64,000 nucleotides of DNA. It comes from Enterococcus sp. 9D6_DIV0238 (lineage in GTDB: Bacteria > Bacillota > Bacilli > Lactobacillales > Enterococcaceae). The position numbers and the translations under genes are program-made. Below are positions 17,542 through 27,404 of this stretch, one piece after another. A model generated the notes under the pieces. That model saw only the letters and a program-made list of their open reading frames with translations, did not search any database and was not told where the DNA came from. Position 1 is the stretch's first letter, and each line of letters starts with the position of its first letter. The stretch covers positions 2,728,501 through 2,792,500 of the forward strand of contig NZ_CP147246.1 of the NCBI RefSeq assembly GCF_002174455.2. The letters run 5' to 3'.

Positions 17542-18174
17542 GTGATCAAAGTAATGTTAGTGGATGACCATGAAATGGTACGTTTAGGTGTATCCTCTTA
17601 TTTATCGATTCAAGATGATATCGAGGTCGTCGGTGAAGCTGAAAACGGACGGATCGGCTATGAGAAGGCATTAGAGTTAAGACCAGATGTGATACTGATG
17701 GACTTAGTTATGGATGAGATGGATGGTATTGAATCCACGAAAGCGATTCTAAAAGACTGGCCTGAAGCTCGGATCATTATTGTAACCAGTTTTATTGATG
17801 ATGAAAAGGTTTATCCTGCAATTGAAGCTGGGGCTGCTGGCTATCTATTAAAAACATCGACAGCGCATGAAATTGCTGATGCGATTCGTAAAATTTTTAG
17901 AGGTGAACGTGTTTTAGAGCCGGAAGTGACGACGAAGATGATGGAGCGTTTAACGAAAAAGCAAGAACCTGTTTTACATGAAGACTTGACGAATCGTGAG
18001 CATGAAATTTTGATGTTGATTGCTAAAGGACGCAGTAATCAAGAAATTGCCGATGAATTATTTATTACCCTTAAAACAGTAAAAACGCATGTGTCGAATA
18101 TATTAGCAAAATTAGATGTCGAAGATCGTACACAAGCAGCGATTTACGCGTTTCAGCACGGATTGGCAAAATAG
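17542..18174 (+). CDS. liaR: Response regulator LiaR
   Basis: 210 residues. The receiver domain has acidic residues at the start (VDDHE), phospho-acceptor Asp54 (ILMDLVMD) and Lys104. A NarL/LuxR helix-turn-helix follows ([34 protein letters not shown]). LiaR activates envelope-stress genes including liaXYZ in enterococci. Trp73, altered in some daptomycin-resistant E. faecium, is wild type here. The start is GTG at 17542 behind AAGGAGGT. Confidence 0.94.
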   Translation: MIKVMLVDDHEMVRLGVSSYLSIQDDIEVVGEAENGRIGYEKALELRPDVILMDLVMDEMDGIESTKAILKDWPEARIIIVTSFIDDEKVYPAIEAGAAGYLLKTSTAHEIADAIRKIFRGERVLEPEVTTKMMERLTKKQEPVLHEDLTNREHEILMLIAKGRSNQEIADELFITLKTVKTHVSNILAKLDVEDRTQAAIYAFQHGLAK

Positions 18175-18327
18175 AATAAGATCGAAAGTGGATAAAATCG
18201 CCTCATAGTGGTTGCTTTATTCGCTTTTTTTGTAGGTATAGAGAAGGGTTAGATTGATTGGTGTTCCTGTTCAATTACCTATTGGTTTGATATACTTAGA
18301 TTAAATTTGAAACTAGGAGAAGTAAGC

Positions 18328-18993
18328 ATGAAACAGAATTTTGCAATTATCGGACTTGGGAGATTTGGCGGGAGTATATGTCAGACGCTGATCGAATCTG
18401 GCCAAGAAGTTTTAGCTATTGATAGTAATGAAGATCGTGTAAATGAATATATGAATATTGCAACACATGCAGTTGTAGCAAATGCCCAAGACGAAACGAC
18501 ACTGCGGTCTTTAGGTATTCGTAACTTTGATCATGTAGTTGTGGCAATTGGTGAAGATATTCAAGCTAGTATTTTAGTCACCTTAATGGTTAAAGAAATG
18601 GGTGTCCCCAATGTATTGGCGAAAGCAGTCAATGAATATCACGCAAGAGTATTGGATAAAATCGGTGCCGATTTAGTCGTTCATCCAGAACGTGATATGG
18701 GAATCAGAGTTGCTCATAAACTAGTGTCCAGAAATATTTTGGACTATATCGAATTATCGAATGATGTTTCCTTGGCAGAAGTACGTGTGTCGAATCCGAA
18801 ATTTTATGGGAAAACGTTAGGTGAATTAAACTTCCGTCAGCGTTTTGGTTTGACCGTTGTTGCAATCAGACGTTCTAAATCAGAAGTGATCGCTTCACCA
18901 GCAGCGGAAGAAATTGTTCGGGAAAATGATAATTTATTAGTAGTAGGCGAAACAGATGACGTTGATTTATTGGATGAAAAGATGAATCAATAA
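18328..18993 (+). CDS. ktrA: Potassium uptake regulatory subunit KtrA (TrkA family)
   Basis: 221 residues: RCK-N Rossmann domain with IIGLGRFGGSICQTL and the acidic adenosine-binding AIDSNEDR, then an RCK-C domain. KtrA forms an octameric ring gating the KtrB potassium channel; it binds ATP/ADP, and RCK-C commonly binds cyclic di-AMP. The ATG at 18328 has AGGAGAAG upstream; an in-frame start at 18307 would add seven residues. No ktrB is adjacent, as is usual in Firmicutes with unlinked Ktr genes. Confidence 0.9.
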   Translation: MKQNFAIIGLGRFGGSICQTLIESGQEVLAIDSNEDRVNEYMNIATHAVVANAQDETTLRSLGIRNFDHVVVAIGEDIQASILVTLMVKEMGVPNVLAKAVNEYHARVLDKIGADLVVHPERDMGIRVAHKLVSRNILDYIELSNDVSLAEVRVSNPKFYGKTLGELNFRQRFGLTVVAIRRSKSEVIASPAAEEIVRENDNLLVVGETDDVDLLDEKMNQ

Positions 18994-19068
18994 AACGTAA
19001 GCACTTTATTCTATGAACCTTAAACTTTATGCTAGAATAACAAGTGAGAGCAAAGGGGAGAGATAGAG

Positions 19069-19380
19069 ATGAAATTAACGATTACACCAGAAGCACAAGA
19101 ATGGTTTAAAAATGAAGTAGGTGTTACTTCTGATAGTGGTATTCGCTTTTTCGGTAAAATTTATGGAAAAACAGATGTCCATGATGGATTTTCCATTGCG
19201 ATGTCTGTCGAGGCACCAGATCAACCGATGGTGAAAGAGGTTATTGATGATATCACTTATTTCATTGAAGAAACGGATGACTGGTTTTTTAAAGGATACG
19301 ATCTGTTAGTTGATTATGATCATGAAAAAGACGAGCCTAAATATGTATTTGCTGAAAATAAAGAAGATTTACAGCAGTAA
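19069..19380 (+). CDS. HesB/YneR-like protein
   Basis: 103 residues beginning MKLTITPEAQEWFKNEVGV, with GIRFFGKIYGKT and DWFFKGYDLLVDYD. This is the HesB-like (YneR/YfhF) family of small acidic proteins related to A-type Fe-S carriers but without the Cys ligands. Function is not established. ATG with GGGGAGA upstream. Monocistronic with a bidirectional terminator after it. Confidence 0.82.
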   Translation: MKLTITPEAQEWFKNEVGVTSDSGIRFFGKIYGKTDVHDGFSIAMSVEAPDQPMVKEVIDDITYFIEETDDWFFKGYDLLVDYDHEKDEPKYVFAENKEDLQQ

Positions 19381-19389
19381 AATCAACAT

Positions 19390-19428
19390 AAAAAGGAAAG
19401 AGTTATGGTCCACGCAACTCTTTCCTTT
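19390..19428. terminator. Bidirectional intrinsic terminator
   Basis: AAAAAGGAAAGAGTT paired with AACTCTTTCCTTTTT. A-run and T-run at the two ends serve both convergent genes. Confidence 0.88.
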
Positions 19429-19437
19429 TTAGTTTAC

Positions 19438-20925
19438 TTAAGCAATCAAAGCGGTAGATTTTTCAGTATATTTTTGGTGTAGATTATCAATCAGATTTAC
19501 TTGATAATCCAGTAATGGAGACAAAGGAATGATTTGGTAATTTTCTTCTTGCTTCGCCTTATCCGGCAGTAAAAGTTTCGATGTTGCGATGTAAAAGTCA
19601 TAGTTGTCGTCAGAAGTTGAAGTAACAAATGAAACGGAGATAAATGATAGTTTTTCAAGGAAGTCAAAAAGTGACTGCAGAAAAATAGCATTCGGCGATA
19701 GAATGATTCCAACTTTTAAACGATATTTAGTGTTACTTCTTTGATAAAAAGGAAGTAGGAAAAAAGAACAGATATAGACTAAATCATTCAGATTATTTTT
19801 GATCCAGGCAAATTCCGGCTCAGATGTAAGAGACGTTAAAAATGTTCTGACTTTTTTTGAAAGATGAACAAATAAAGGTTGTTGATCTTTGATGAAATCT
19901 TCCATAAAATTGATAGCTAATGGCAAAGATCCTTTTACTACAGAATGATTGAGGCAAGTATTGAAAAAATTGATATTTAGTATTTCTTGTTCATTGGGTG
20001 ATAACTTTTTTTCTGAACATAGTGGAAGATAAAATTCTTCAAATCGTTCGATCAGGTTTCCAAAGGGCTGATGATCGCTGTTCATGTATTCTTTCACATA
20101 ATGGATTCTAGGGTCATCTGCATAAAAATAAATACTCCAGTAGAACATCATGAAAGATAAAAAGGTTTTTTCTCTTTCTATGTAATGTGAAGGTACGTTC
20201 ATTTGCTGTAACTCTCTGACAAATGAAGCATTTACCTCGGGAAAAATCAATTCTTTAAATGGCGGTTCTATTATGTAATGTTTTTTCTTGATCCGTAATT
20301 TTGAGATGGTTTTTAATAAGTACCATTCTCTAGGTTCGGTATAGGTCATCCATTGATGGTCTTCTGAGTCAAATAAGTCCATTCCGCGTTTAGGCTCTTC
20401 CAAAGCTATAAAAAGATCTTCTCCATAAGACGCGATCCAGAAGAGGTTTAGATAGACGATACGGATCAAATTCTCTTCTCCGCTTAATTGAAGTTGGGAG
20501 CAGTTTAGTTGGACGTTAAAGCTTTTTAGGTAGCGGATAAGTGGTTGAAGTTTTCTGATGATGGACGCTCGGCTGATATAATGATCTTTACAGAAATTAT
20601 CAATAGTGTAGTTACGTTCTAAGATGGTTGCAAGTAAAAATTGGTAAGACAAGCTCTTCCTGAATAAAAACTGATGATAGGGAATATCCCGTAAAGCAGC
20701 ATTATCGATCTGGACTTTGCCTTGTTTGTTCAACAATTCGATATTTTGCTTTTCTAAAAGATCGTCGTGGACATCAGCAAAAATCGAATTTAAACGTGCA
20801 TAAGAAAAATCAGTGATTTGTTCAAAATAATGAACACTATATGTACCGTCTGCAGTTGCTATGAGCTGATTGAAAACGATGAGCTTGCGCTGAGCAGAAT
20901 CATCTAATAAAATTTCTTCTAACAT
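19438..20925 (-). CDS. Mga/AtxA-type helix-turn-helix regulator
   Basis: 495 residues with the organisation of the Mga/AtxA family of large regulators: an N-terminal winged-helix region (about 75-160, with YTIDNFCKDHYISRASIIRK), a central PRD-like helical region, and a C-terminal EIIB-like domain (YRLKVGIILSPNAIFLQSL). Members activate virulence or carbohydrate genes, often under PTS phosphorylation. The adjacent divergent glycosyltransferase is a possible target. The ATG at 20925 is behind GGGAGACT. Confidence 0.82.
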   Translation of the reverse strand: MLEEILLDDSAQRKLIVFNQLIATADGTYSVHYFEQITDFSYARLNSIFADVHDDLLEKQNIELLNKQGKVQIDNAALRDIPYHQFLFRKSLSYQFLLATILERNYTIDNFCKDHYISRASIIRKLQPLIRYLKSFNVQLNCSQLQLSGEENLIRIVYLNLFWIASYGEDLFIALEEPKRGMDLFDSEDHQWMTYTEPREWYLLKTISKLRIKKKHYIIEPPFKELIFPEVNASFVRELQQMNVPSHYIEREKTFLSFMMFYWSIYFYADDPRIHYVKEYMNSDHQPFGNLIERFEEFYLPLCSEKKLSPNEQEILNINFFNTCLNHSVVKGSLPLAINFMEDFIKDQQPLFVHLSKKVRTFLTSLTSEPEFAWIKNNLNDLVYICSFFLLPFYQRSNTKYRLKVGIILSPNAIFLQSLFDFLEKLSFISVSFVTSTSDDNYDFYIATSKLLLPDKAKQEENYQIIPLSPLLDYQVNLIDNLHQKYTEKSTALIA

Positions 20926-21336
20926 ATTTAGTCTCCCTACTATTTAAAATATTCTGAAAAAAAGATCATATAAAAATTCATAACATATAAATTTAAAGTA
21001 TAAAAATTAATCTATGGTATTATAATAACCACTTTTTGACCAAATTTCAATTATATAATTAAATAGAAACGAAAATGTAATGATTGTTTAAAATTAGATT
21101 AATCCTTTAATTTTTTTGGTGAATCGGGTATTCTTCTAACCTTGATAGCTATATTTTTTTGTTTTAATTAAAAAATATTGGTTATTTATTTCAATAATAT
21201 TTCTTTTGGTGATCGGTGATTTTTTCTTTAGAAAAAATTGGAGGCAGAAGGAAACAAAGATCTCTGTCCATTTTTTTGTAACTCACCGTTAGATGTATGT
21301 TATAATCAAAAAAGAATGTTTTTTGGAGGAAAGCTT
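20926..21336. other. AT-rich gene-free divergent region
   Basis: 411 bases with very high AT content lie between the Mga-type regulator and the glycosyltransferase. A TATAAT at 21300-21305 is the likely -10 for the latter. Long A/T tracts could be curved DNA of the type Mga regulators bind. There is no convincing coding frame. Confidence 0.5.
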
Positions 21337-22275
21337 ATGTTGTCGATTGTTGTTCCTTGTTATAATGAAGAGGAATCCATTCCATTATTCTTTGAAGAAG
21401 TGGAAAAAATCAGCGTGCAGATCAAATATGACATTGAATATATTTTTATTAACGATGGGTCAAAAGATGGGACGTTGGAATCATTAAGAAAATTGTATAG
21501 AGCTCATCCTGATAAAGTCCGCTATCTTTCTTTTTCTCGCAACTTTGGGAAAGAAGCAGGGTTGTATGCAGGGCTCAAGGAAGCTCGCGGCAGTCTAGTT
21601 ACTGTGATGGATGTTGATTTACAGGATCCGCCTGAACTATTACCGCAAATGATTCAAATGTTGGAAGCAAATAAAGAATTGGACTGTATTGGTACTAGAC
21701 GTGGTGATCGTGAAGGTGAACCGCCAATTCGTAGTTTTTTTGCTCGAATGTTCTACCGCTTAGTCAATAAAATCGGTGAAACAGAGATGGTCGATGGTGC
21801 CAGAGATTTTCGTTTGATGACGCGTCAAATGGTAGATGGGATTCTAGAATTGACAGAATACAATCGCTTTTCAAAAGGGATTTTTAGCTGGGTCGGATTT
21901 AATACAGAATACTTATCTTATGAAAATCGTGAACGTGTAGCTGGATCTACTTCTTGGTCATTTTGGAGTTTATTGAGTTATTCTATCGACGGTATCGTTA
22001 ACTTTTCGGAAATGCCTTTGAACCTAGCTTCTTATGTAGGCGCTCTTTCTTGTGCTGGATCAGTCATTGCGATGCTGGTGATTTTCTTTAGAACGATCAT
22101 TATTGGTGACCCAACTAGCGGATGGCCGTCTATGGTTTGTATCATTTTGTTTGTAGGCGGACTGCAACTTCTTTGTCTTGGGATCATTGGTAAATATATT
22201 GGAAAGATTTTTTTGGAAACGAAAAAACGTCCGATTTATCTTGTGAAGGAAACAGAACAAGATAATAAAGAATAG
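21337..22275 (+). CDS. GT2 glycosyltransferase, GtrB/dolichol-phosphate-sugar synthase type
   Basis: 312 residues: a GT-A catalytic domain with LSIVVPCYNEEESIP, the DxD-like DVDLQDPPEL and the RFSKGIFSWVGF region, then two C-terminal membrane segments. This is the GtrB/YkoT/CsbB type, which transfers a sugar onto undecaprenyl phosphate for modification of wall polymers or teichoic acids. The ATG at 21337 has GGAGGAAAG upstream. A GtrA-like flippase and a GT-C partner are not adjacent. Confidence 0.88.
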   Translation: MLSIVVPCYNEEESIPLFFEEVEKISVQIKYDIEYIFINDGSKDGTLESLRKLYRAHPDKVRYLSFSRNFGKEAGLYAGLKEARGSLVTVMDVDLQDPPELLPQMIQMLEANKELDCIGTRRGDREGEPPIRSFFARMFYRLVNKIGETEMVDGARDFRLMTRQMVDGILELTEYNRFSKGIFSWVGFNTEYLSYENRERVAGSTSWSFWSLLSYSIDGIVNFSEMPLNLASYVGALSCAGSVIAMLVIFFRTIIIGDPTSGWPSMVCIILFVGGLQLLCLGIIGKYIGKIFLETKKRPIYLVKETEQDNKE

Positions 22276-22296
22276 CAGAATTAGAAAGTAATCAGA

Positions 22297-22342
22297 AAAG
22301 ACCAGCTTTGATCTCATTGAGAATCTAAGGCTGGTCTTTTTG
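22297..22342. terminator. Bidirectional intrinsic terminator
   Basis: AAAAGACCAGC paired with GCTGGTCTTTTT, between convergent genes. Confidence 0.88.
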
Positions 22343-22348
22343 ACGTGC

Positions 22349-23311
22349 TCAGTAGCCTTGGCTCAGAGCAATTTCATTTTTAGCTAGTGTGCCATCTGAT
22401 AAGAATTGGATCAGATTTTGTTTGAAGATAGCTAACAGCTTTGTTTTAAATTGAGGGGTGAGTCCAGAAATATGAGGTGTTACTAGCACGTTTTCCATAG
22501 TCCATAAAGGGCTGTCTGACGGCAAAGGTTCTTCTTCAAAAACATCTAAAGCAGCAAAACTCAGCTGACCGTTTTTTAGTGCTTCGATCAGGTCAGTTGT
22601 GTTGACAGATGGTCCACGGCCCACATTGACAAACACTGTTCCTGGTTTCATCGCAAGAAACATTGATTCATTGTACATTTGGTAGGTTTCATCGGTTAAC
22701 GGTAAAACATTTACAACGATATCCATTTCTTTGATGATCCGCTGCATGTTTTTTTGTGAGTAGCATTCAATAAAACCAGGAGTGACATGTCCTGATGTGT
22801 TGATACCGTATGGCTGGATATTTAGGCCTTGAGCAAATAAGGCCAGCTGTTGACCGATATTTCCAGTGCCGACGATCAACATCTTTTGCATAGATAATTG
22901 CTTATAGGAAATATTTTCTCGGCTCCATATCCCATTTGTTTGATTGATGATGCTTGTACGAATCCCACGGAAAGCCGCGAATAAAACACCTAAAACGTGT
23001 TCTGAAATCGAAACACTGTGAATACCGCTTGCGTTTGACAAAAGAATACCTTTTTCCGCAAAGCGGTCTAAATCATAGGAATCAACACCTGCTGAAATCG
23101 ATTGTACCCATTTTAAACGACTAGTTTCAGAGTCCAGAAGATATTGGCCTAACTCTTTATCCCAGCCTAACATGATTTCAATATCATCCTTGATTATTTG
23201 GGGTGTTTCTCTGTGAGCATCAACAACGATATGATCAACAGCTGTCTTTCGAATATCCTCCACTTGTTCTTCCTTCATTTTTTCAAAAAGATAAATAATT
23301 GGTTGTCCCAT
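22349..23311 (-). CDS. D-isomer-specific 2-hydroxyacid dehydrogenase
   Basis: 320 residues. NAD-binding Rossmann motif MLIVGTGNIGQQLALFAQG, catalytic Arg in NVGRGPSVNT, Glu in DVFEEEPLP and His in VLVTPHISG. The N-terminal domain is typical of the D-2-hydroxyacid dehydrogenase family (D-lactate, glyoxylate or phosphoglycerate type). The substrate is unclear. The ATG at 23311 has GGAGG 7 nt upstream; a longer frame to 23356 lacks a ribosome binding site. Confidence 0.88.
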   Translation of the reverse strand: MGQPIIYLFEKMKEEQVEDIRKTAVDHIVVDAHRETPQIIKDDIEIMLGWDKELGQYLLDSETSRLKWVQSISAGVDSYDLDRFAEKGILLSNASGIHSVSISEHVLGVLFAAFRGIRTSIINQTNGIWSRENISYKQLSMQKMLIVGTGNIGQQLALFAQGLNIQPYGINTSGHVTPGFIECYSQKNMQRIIKEMDIVVNVLPLTDETYQMYNESMFLAMKPGTVFVNVGRGPSVNTTDLIEALKNGQLSFAALDVFEEEPLPSDSPLWTMENVLVTPHISGLTPQFKTKLLAIFKQNLIQFLSDGTLAKNEIALSQGY

Positions 23312-23413
23312 TTTGATTCCTCCCTGCATCATCATTGTAACAAAAAACGAAGTCAAACTAAAAAGGATTGAACTATGAGTCGTTCAATCCTTTCAAATAT
23401 AGCATGGGTCAAA

Positions 23414-24505
23414 TTAGATTTCTTCACCGCGGGCATAAGCGGCTGCTAGAAGATCTACTTCTTTTTTCAACTCTTCAACCATGATCTCTTCTGGAACTGT
23501 ACGGATGATTTTCCCTTTTTTAAACAACATTCCTTTACCGTTTCCACCAGCGATACCGATATCTGCTTCTCTAGCTTCACCAGGACCATTCACGGCACAA
23601 CCTAAAACAGCTACTTTGATCGGTGCTTTGATCTTTTCGATATATTCTTCGATTTCATTAGCAATCGGAATCAAGTCGATTTCAATACGTCCACAAGTAG
23701 GACAAGAAATCAATGTCGCAGCATTACTTGCTAAACCAAATGCTTTTAGAACTTCTTTAGCTACTTTGATTTCTTCGACAGGATCTGCAGATAGTGAAAC
23801 TCGGCAAGTATTTCCAATGCCGCGGGAAAGCAAAGCCCCAAGTCCAGCAGCGGATTTCATTCCGCCGGAAAATTTCGTTCCAGCTTCAGTGATTCCCAAA
23901 TGTAAAGGATAATCAAATGTTTGAGCAGCCAAAGTATATGCTTCGATCGCCAAATTCACGTCACTAGCTTTTAATGAAACGATAATGTCATAAAAGTCTA
24001 GATCTTCAAGAATTTTGATATGTTCTACAGCACTAGCAACCATTGCTTCGGCAGTTGGATAGCCGTACTGCTGTAAGAATTTCTTTTCTAAAGAACCAGC
24101 ATTCACACCGATTCTAATAGGGATTCCTTTGGCTTTGCAAGCAGTAACTACTTTTTCTACGCGGTCTTTTCTACCGATGTTTCCTGGATTGATCCGAATT
24201 TTATCTACGCCTTGCTCGATTGCTTTCAGTGCTAAACGATAATCAAAATGAATATCTGCGACTAACGGAATCGAGATTTGACTCTTGATGGCACCTAAAG
24301 CATTCGCTGCTGCTTCATCAGGAACAGCCACACGCACGATCTGGCAACCTGCTTCTTCCAATTGTTTGATTTGCGCAACTGTTGCTTCAATGTCATGTGT
24401 TTTTGTTGTACACATACTTTGGATAAATAATTCATCACTTCCGCCGATCGTTAAGTCGCCGATTTTAACCGGACGTGTATTTTTACGATGGGTCAATTCT
24501 CCCAT
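23414..24505 (-). CDS. ispG: 4-hydroxy-3-methylbut-2-enyl diphosphate synthase, flavodoxin-dependent
   Basis: 363 residues, near full length for bacterial IspG (GcpE). A TIM-barrel part contains [12 protein letters not shown] and [10 protein letters not shown], and the Fe4S4 ligand cysteines appear in LISCPTCGR and [14 protein letters not shown]. The enzyme makes HMBPP in the non-mevalonate isoprenoid pathway. Characterised enterococci mainly use the mevalonate route, so this gene is either part of a pathway completed elsewhere or an orphan. ATG at 24505 with GGAGAGAA upstream. No other MEP gene is in the window. Confidence 0.93.
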   Translation of the reverse strand: MGELTHRKNTRPVKIGDLTIGGSDELFIQSMCTTKTHDIEATVAQIKQLEEAGCQIVRVAVPDEAAANALGAIKSQISIPLVADIHFDYRLALKAIEQGVDKIRINPGNIGRKDRVEKVVTACKAKGIPIRIGVNAGSLEKKFLQQYGYPTAEAMVASAVEHIKILEDLDFYDIIVSLKASDVNLAIEAYTLAAQTFDYPLHLGITEAGTKFSGGMKSAAGLGALLSRGIGNTCRVSLSADPVEEIKVAKEVLKAFGLASNAATLISCPTCGRIEIDLIPIANEIEEYIEKIKAPIKVAVLGCAVNGPGEAREADIGIAGGNGKGMLFKKGKIIRTVPEEIMVEELKKEVDLLAAAYARGEEI

Positions 24506-24649
24506 AATAGATTCTCTCCTTATTTTGTCGTACAGTTTTTTTATTGTTAATTCCTCAATAAGTATAATTCAACGTCTATCTTAACACATAATGATAAATC
24601 TGAGAATGTAAGAAAAGTTTAAGATTTCTTCTTAAAATCATCAAAAAGA

Positions 24650-25462
24650 TTAGATCGTCGGTGGTTCTTGCCGCGCTTCTTTTCGGGTAGCAAAGAAAAA
24701 GAGCATCAGCGAAACGAGAATGATCAAAAAGCTATCATCAAAAGGTCTGACCAATAGTTGGAGTAAGCTGCTGACGATCACTGGTAAGGTTGAGCAGTAG
24801 ACAACTATCTTTAAGCAATCAAGAAAGCGTAGTTTGTATAAACGAACTTTACTATAAAGATTGGCACCGATCGTGATCAGCAATAGATTGATAATCAAAT
24901 TAATAAATGCTGGATACAATGTAACTACAAAAACAATGAGTTTGAGCCAAAATGGTACATTCGATTCATCTAGTGCTTGTTGCAAATCTTGGCTGTTCAA
25001 GCCATCTAGAGTACCTTGTGAATAAGGCACTTCAAACTGACTTGTGCCAAATAGGGCATCTGCCGTCCCAGAACTTGGTAAGGAAACAACAAACTCGTCA
25101 TCTAAAAAACCGACACTGACTGCATTTCCCACAGAATCAGAGGTAATATCACTGAGCGAACGTTTTCCTTCCGGATCGAAGGTGAAGATGATCGAATTTG
25201 TTTGATAGATAAAACCTTTGGTAGAAGGATCTGTTTTTAATCGACCATCGGCAATTGTAAAATCAGGTAATTTTTCAGCGATTTTTTGACCATCATTTTT
25301 GATATCCTGAACCATAGAAAATATTTGTTTTGTTAATGGAAAAGCAAGAATCACACTTAAAAAAAGGATGTACAAAATGACTTTCCAAAAGGGCATGTTC
25401 TTTGCTTTATGAAGTTCGGAAAATTGAAAAAAAGCGTGTTTAAATAATGTGAATGTATTCAT
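24650..25462 (-). CDS. DUF1189 membrane protein
   Basis: 270 residues. A first membrane segment near residues 28-45, an extracytoplasmic domain of about 130 residues, then three to four C-terminal membrane segments (LIVFVVTLYPAFINLIIN, FLDCLKIVVYCST, and one near the end). This is the DUF1189 family, sometimes labelled MalA-like. Function is unknown. ATG at 25462 behind AGGAGAA. Confidence 0.82.
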   Translation of the reverse strand: MNTFTLFKHAFFQFSELHKAKNMPFWKVILYILFLSVILAFPLTKQIFSMVQDIKNDGQKIAEKLPDFTIADGRLKTDPSTKGFIYQTNSIIFTFDPEGKRSLSDITSDSVGNAVSVGFLDDEFVVSLPSSGTADALFGTSQFEVPYSQGTLDGLNSQDLQQALDESNVPFWLKLIVFVVTLYPAFINLIINLLLITIGANLYSKVRLYKLRFLDCLKIVVYCSTLPVIVSSLLQLLVRPFDDSFLIILVSLMLFFFATRKEARQEPPTI

Positions 25463-25557
25463 AGATTTTCTCCTGACTTGATTTTACGTACAGTCGTCAT
25501 TTTAAAGGAGTTAACCTGTAAAAACAAGTGTCGTGCAAATTTTTGTAAGCAATTACT

Positions 25558-25586
25558 TTGAAGGTTAGCATAAAATCTGTTATGCT
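25558..25586 (+). promoter_or_regulatory. Probable sodA promoter
   Basis: TTGAAG, 17-bp spacer, TATGCT. The inverted repeat AGCATAA/TTATGCT spans the spacer and -10 and may bind a regulator. Confidence 0.5.
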
Positions 25587-25631
25587 ATAAATGTATGAAA
25601 ATTTATACTTACTTAAATGGAGGGATTTTTT

Positions 25632-26240
25632 ATGACTTACACTTTACCAGAATTACCTTATGCTTATGATGCGTTGGCACCTTACATCGACGAAGAAACA
25701 ATGCATTTACACCATGACAAACACCATAACACTTATGTGACGAACTTAAATGCTGCAATTGAGAAACACCCTGAACTTGGTTCAAAATCTGTAGAAGAAT
25801 TGATTTCTGACATGGATGCGATCCCAGAAGATATCCGTACTGCTGTACGTAACAATGGTGGCGGACATGCGAACCATGCGTTTTTCTGGAACATCATGGC
25901 ACCTAATGCAGGCGGCGCACCAACTGGAGATATCAAAGATGCGATCGATGCAGCTTTCGGTAGCTTTGACAAACTAAAAGAAGAATTTAAAGCTGCTGCA
26001 ACAGGACGTTTCGGTTCTGGTTGGGCATGGTTAGTTTTAAATAATGGCAAATTAGAAGTAACATCAACTGCTAACCAAGATTCTCCTTTAATGGAAGGCA
26101 AAACACCAGTTTTAGGTTTAGACGTTTGGGAACATGCGTATTACTTAAACTATAAAAATGTTCGTCCGGAATACATTGACGCATTTTGGAACATTGTGAA
26201 CTGGGATGAAGTAAACAAACATTTTGCTGCAGCAAAATAA
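25632..26240 (+). CDS. sodA: Superoxide dismutase, Mn type
   Basis: 202 residues, exact length of enterococcal SodA. Metal ligands are seen as His in [11 protein letters not shown], His in [11 protein letters not shown], and Asp and His in [15 protein letters not shown]. Residue context favours manganese. It dismutates superoxide in the cytoplasm. The ATG at 25632 has GGAGGG upstream; an ATG at 25617 contains that Shine-Dalgarno itself. Monocistronic. Confidence 0.96.
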   Translation: MTYTLPELPYAYDALAPYIDEETMHLHHDKHHNTYVTNLNAAIEKHPELGSKSVEELISDMDAIPEDIRTAVRNNGGGHANHAFFWNIMAPNAGGAPTGDIKDAIDAAFGSFDKLKEEFKAAATGRFGSGWAWLVLNNGKLEVTSTANQDSPLMEGKTPVLGLDVWEHAYYLNYKNVRPEYIDAFWNIVNWDEVNKHFAAAK

Positions 26241-26270
26241 GTAGAGAATAATAGAAATTCTATCTTTTCA

Positions 26271-26306
26271 GAGGAAAACAGTAAAATGTACTGTTTTCCT
26301 CTTTTT
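26271..26306 (+). terminator. Intrinsic terminator after sodA
   Basis: GAGGAAAACAGTA paired with TACTGTTTTCCTC, then TTTTT. Confidence 0.9.
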
Positions 26307-26358
26307 ATTTGTGGCATACTAATAGTAGGAAAAAGATAGTTGAAGGAGCTTGATGAGA

Positions 26359-27339
26359 ATGAATCTAAAAATACAGAAGGTCCACGGGTCAGAAAATGAC
26401 TTTTTTTTGATTGATCAATTACAGTTAGAGCGTCCTTTTACGAAAAAAGAACTTGAAGACCTACGTATTCGCTTATGCGATCGTAAAAACGGATTGCTTG
26501 GAGGCGCGGACGGATTATTGCTTGTTGAAGCATCAAAACAAGGTGAAGCATTAGCAAAGATGCGTGTCATTAATTCAGACGGCAGTGAAGCGAGTATGTG
26601 CGGAAACGGCTTGCGGACAGTTGCTAGATATTTATCTGAAAAGCATGATGAACAGTCATTTATAGTAGAAACGATGTTTGCGGACCTTAAAGTCCGCAGA
26701 GCCGAAGAATTAGGCAAAGGTGTAGCTACCTATCAAGTGGAGATCTCACCTGTTCGTTTTGAAGCAGAGGCAATACCGATGGTGACGAATAAAAATAGAA
26801 TTATTGATGAAGTGATACCAGAACTATCTGATGAAATAAAATTTTCTGTAGTAGCAGTTCCAAATCCTCATCTTATTGCATTTGTAGACCATCAAATGTT
26901 GGTTAGTCCGGAGTTTGAACGGATTGCAGCTTATGTCAATGGAGAGAATCCGCTTTTCCCAGATGGAATCAATGTCAGTTTTGTTGAGATTTTGGGAGAA
27001 AATCAATTGTTTGTTCGGACCTATGAACGTGGAGTAGGTTTTACAAGCGCATGTGGAACAGCAATGTGTGCGAGCAGTTTGATGTATGTATTGTTGAATG
27101 AGCGAGTATTTGGAGAAACAGTCACAGTTAAAAATGTGGGAGGCATTGTAAAAACAGTTGTTCATGAAGACGATGCTGAAGGATATTGGATGGAATTGAT
27201 CGGTAATGCAAGTGTGACACATCTTTTGTCAGGTGATCTAGTTGATTTTACGGATGGACAGTTCAATAGATTACAGATCGATGAAACGAATGAACAGGCA
27301 GCTTACATAGCATTTTTAGAATCGATCAAAATAGACTAG
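26359..27339 (+). CDS. dapF: Diaminopimelate epimerase
   Basis: 326 residues. Both catalytic Cys regions are visible: SDGSEASMCGNGLRTVARY and ERGVGFTSACGTAMCASS, with KVHGSENDFFLID at the start. DapF converts LL- to meso-diaminopimelate for lysine synthesis; enterococcal peptidoglycan itself uses lysine. It is about 50 residues longer than typical 274-280-residue enzymes, with an extra C-terminal stretch (DGQFNRLQIDETNEQ). The start is uncertain between the ATGs at 26353 and 26359 behind AAGGAG. No other lysine gene is adjacent. Confidence 0.9.
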   Translation: MNLKIQKVHGSENDFFLIDQLQLERPFTKKELEDLRIRLCDRKNGLLGGADGLLLVEASKQGEALAKMRVINSDGSEASMCGNGLRTVARYLSEKHDEQSFIVETMFADLKVRRAEELGKGVATYQVEISPVRFEAEAIPMVTNKNRIIDEVIPELSDEIKFSVVAVPNPHLIAFVDHQMLVSPEFERIAAYVNGENPLFPDGINVSFVEILGENQLFVRTYERGVGFTSACGTAMCASSLMYVLLNERVFGETVTVKNVGGIVKTVVHEDDAEGYWMELIGNASVTHLLSGDLVDFTDGQFNRLQIDETNEQAAYIAFLESIKID

Positions 27340-27404
27340 TGCGCTGGGAGAGCTTGTCTGATCGAAACAAGAGGGTCGCTTTGGAGAACTAAGGGAGTGT
27401 CAAA

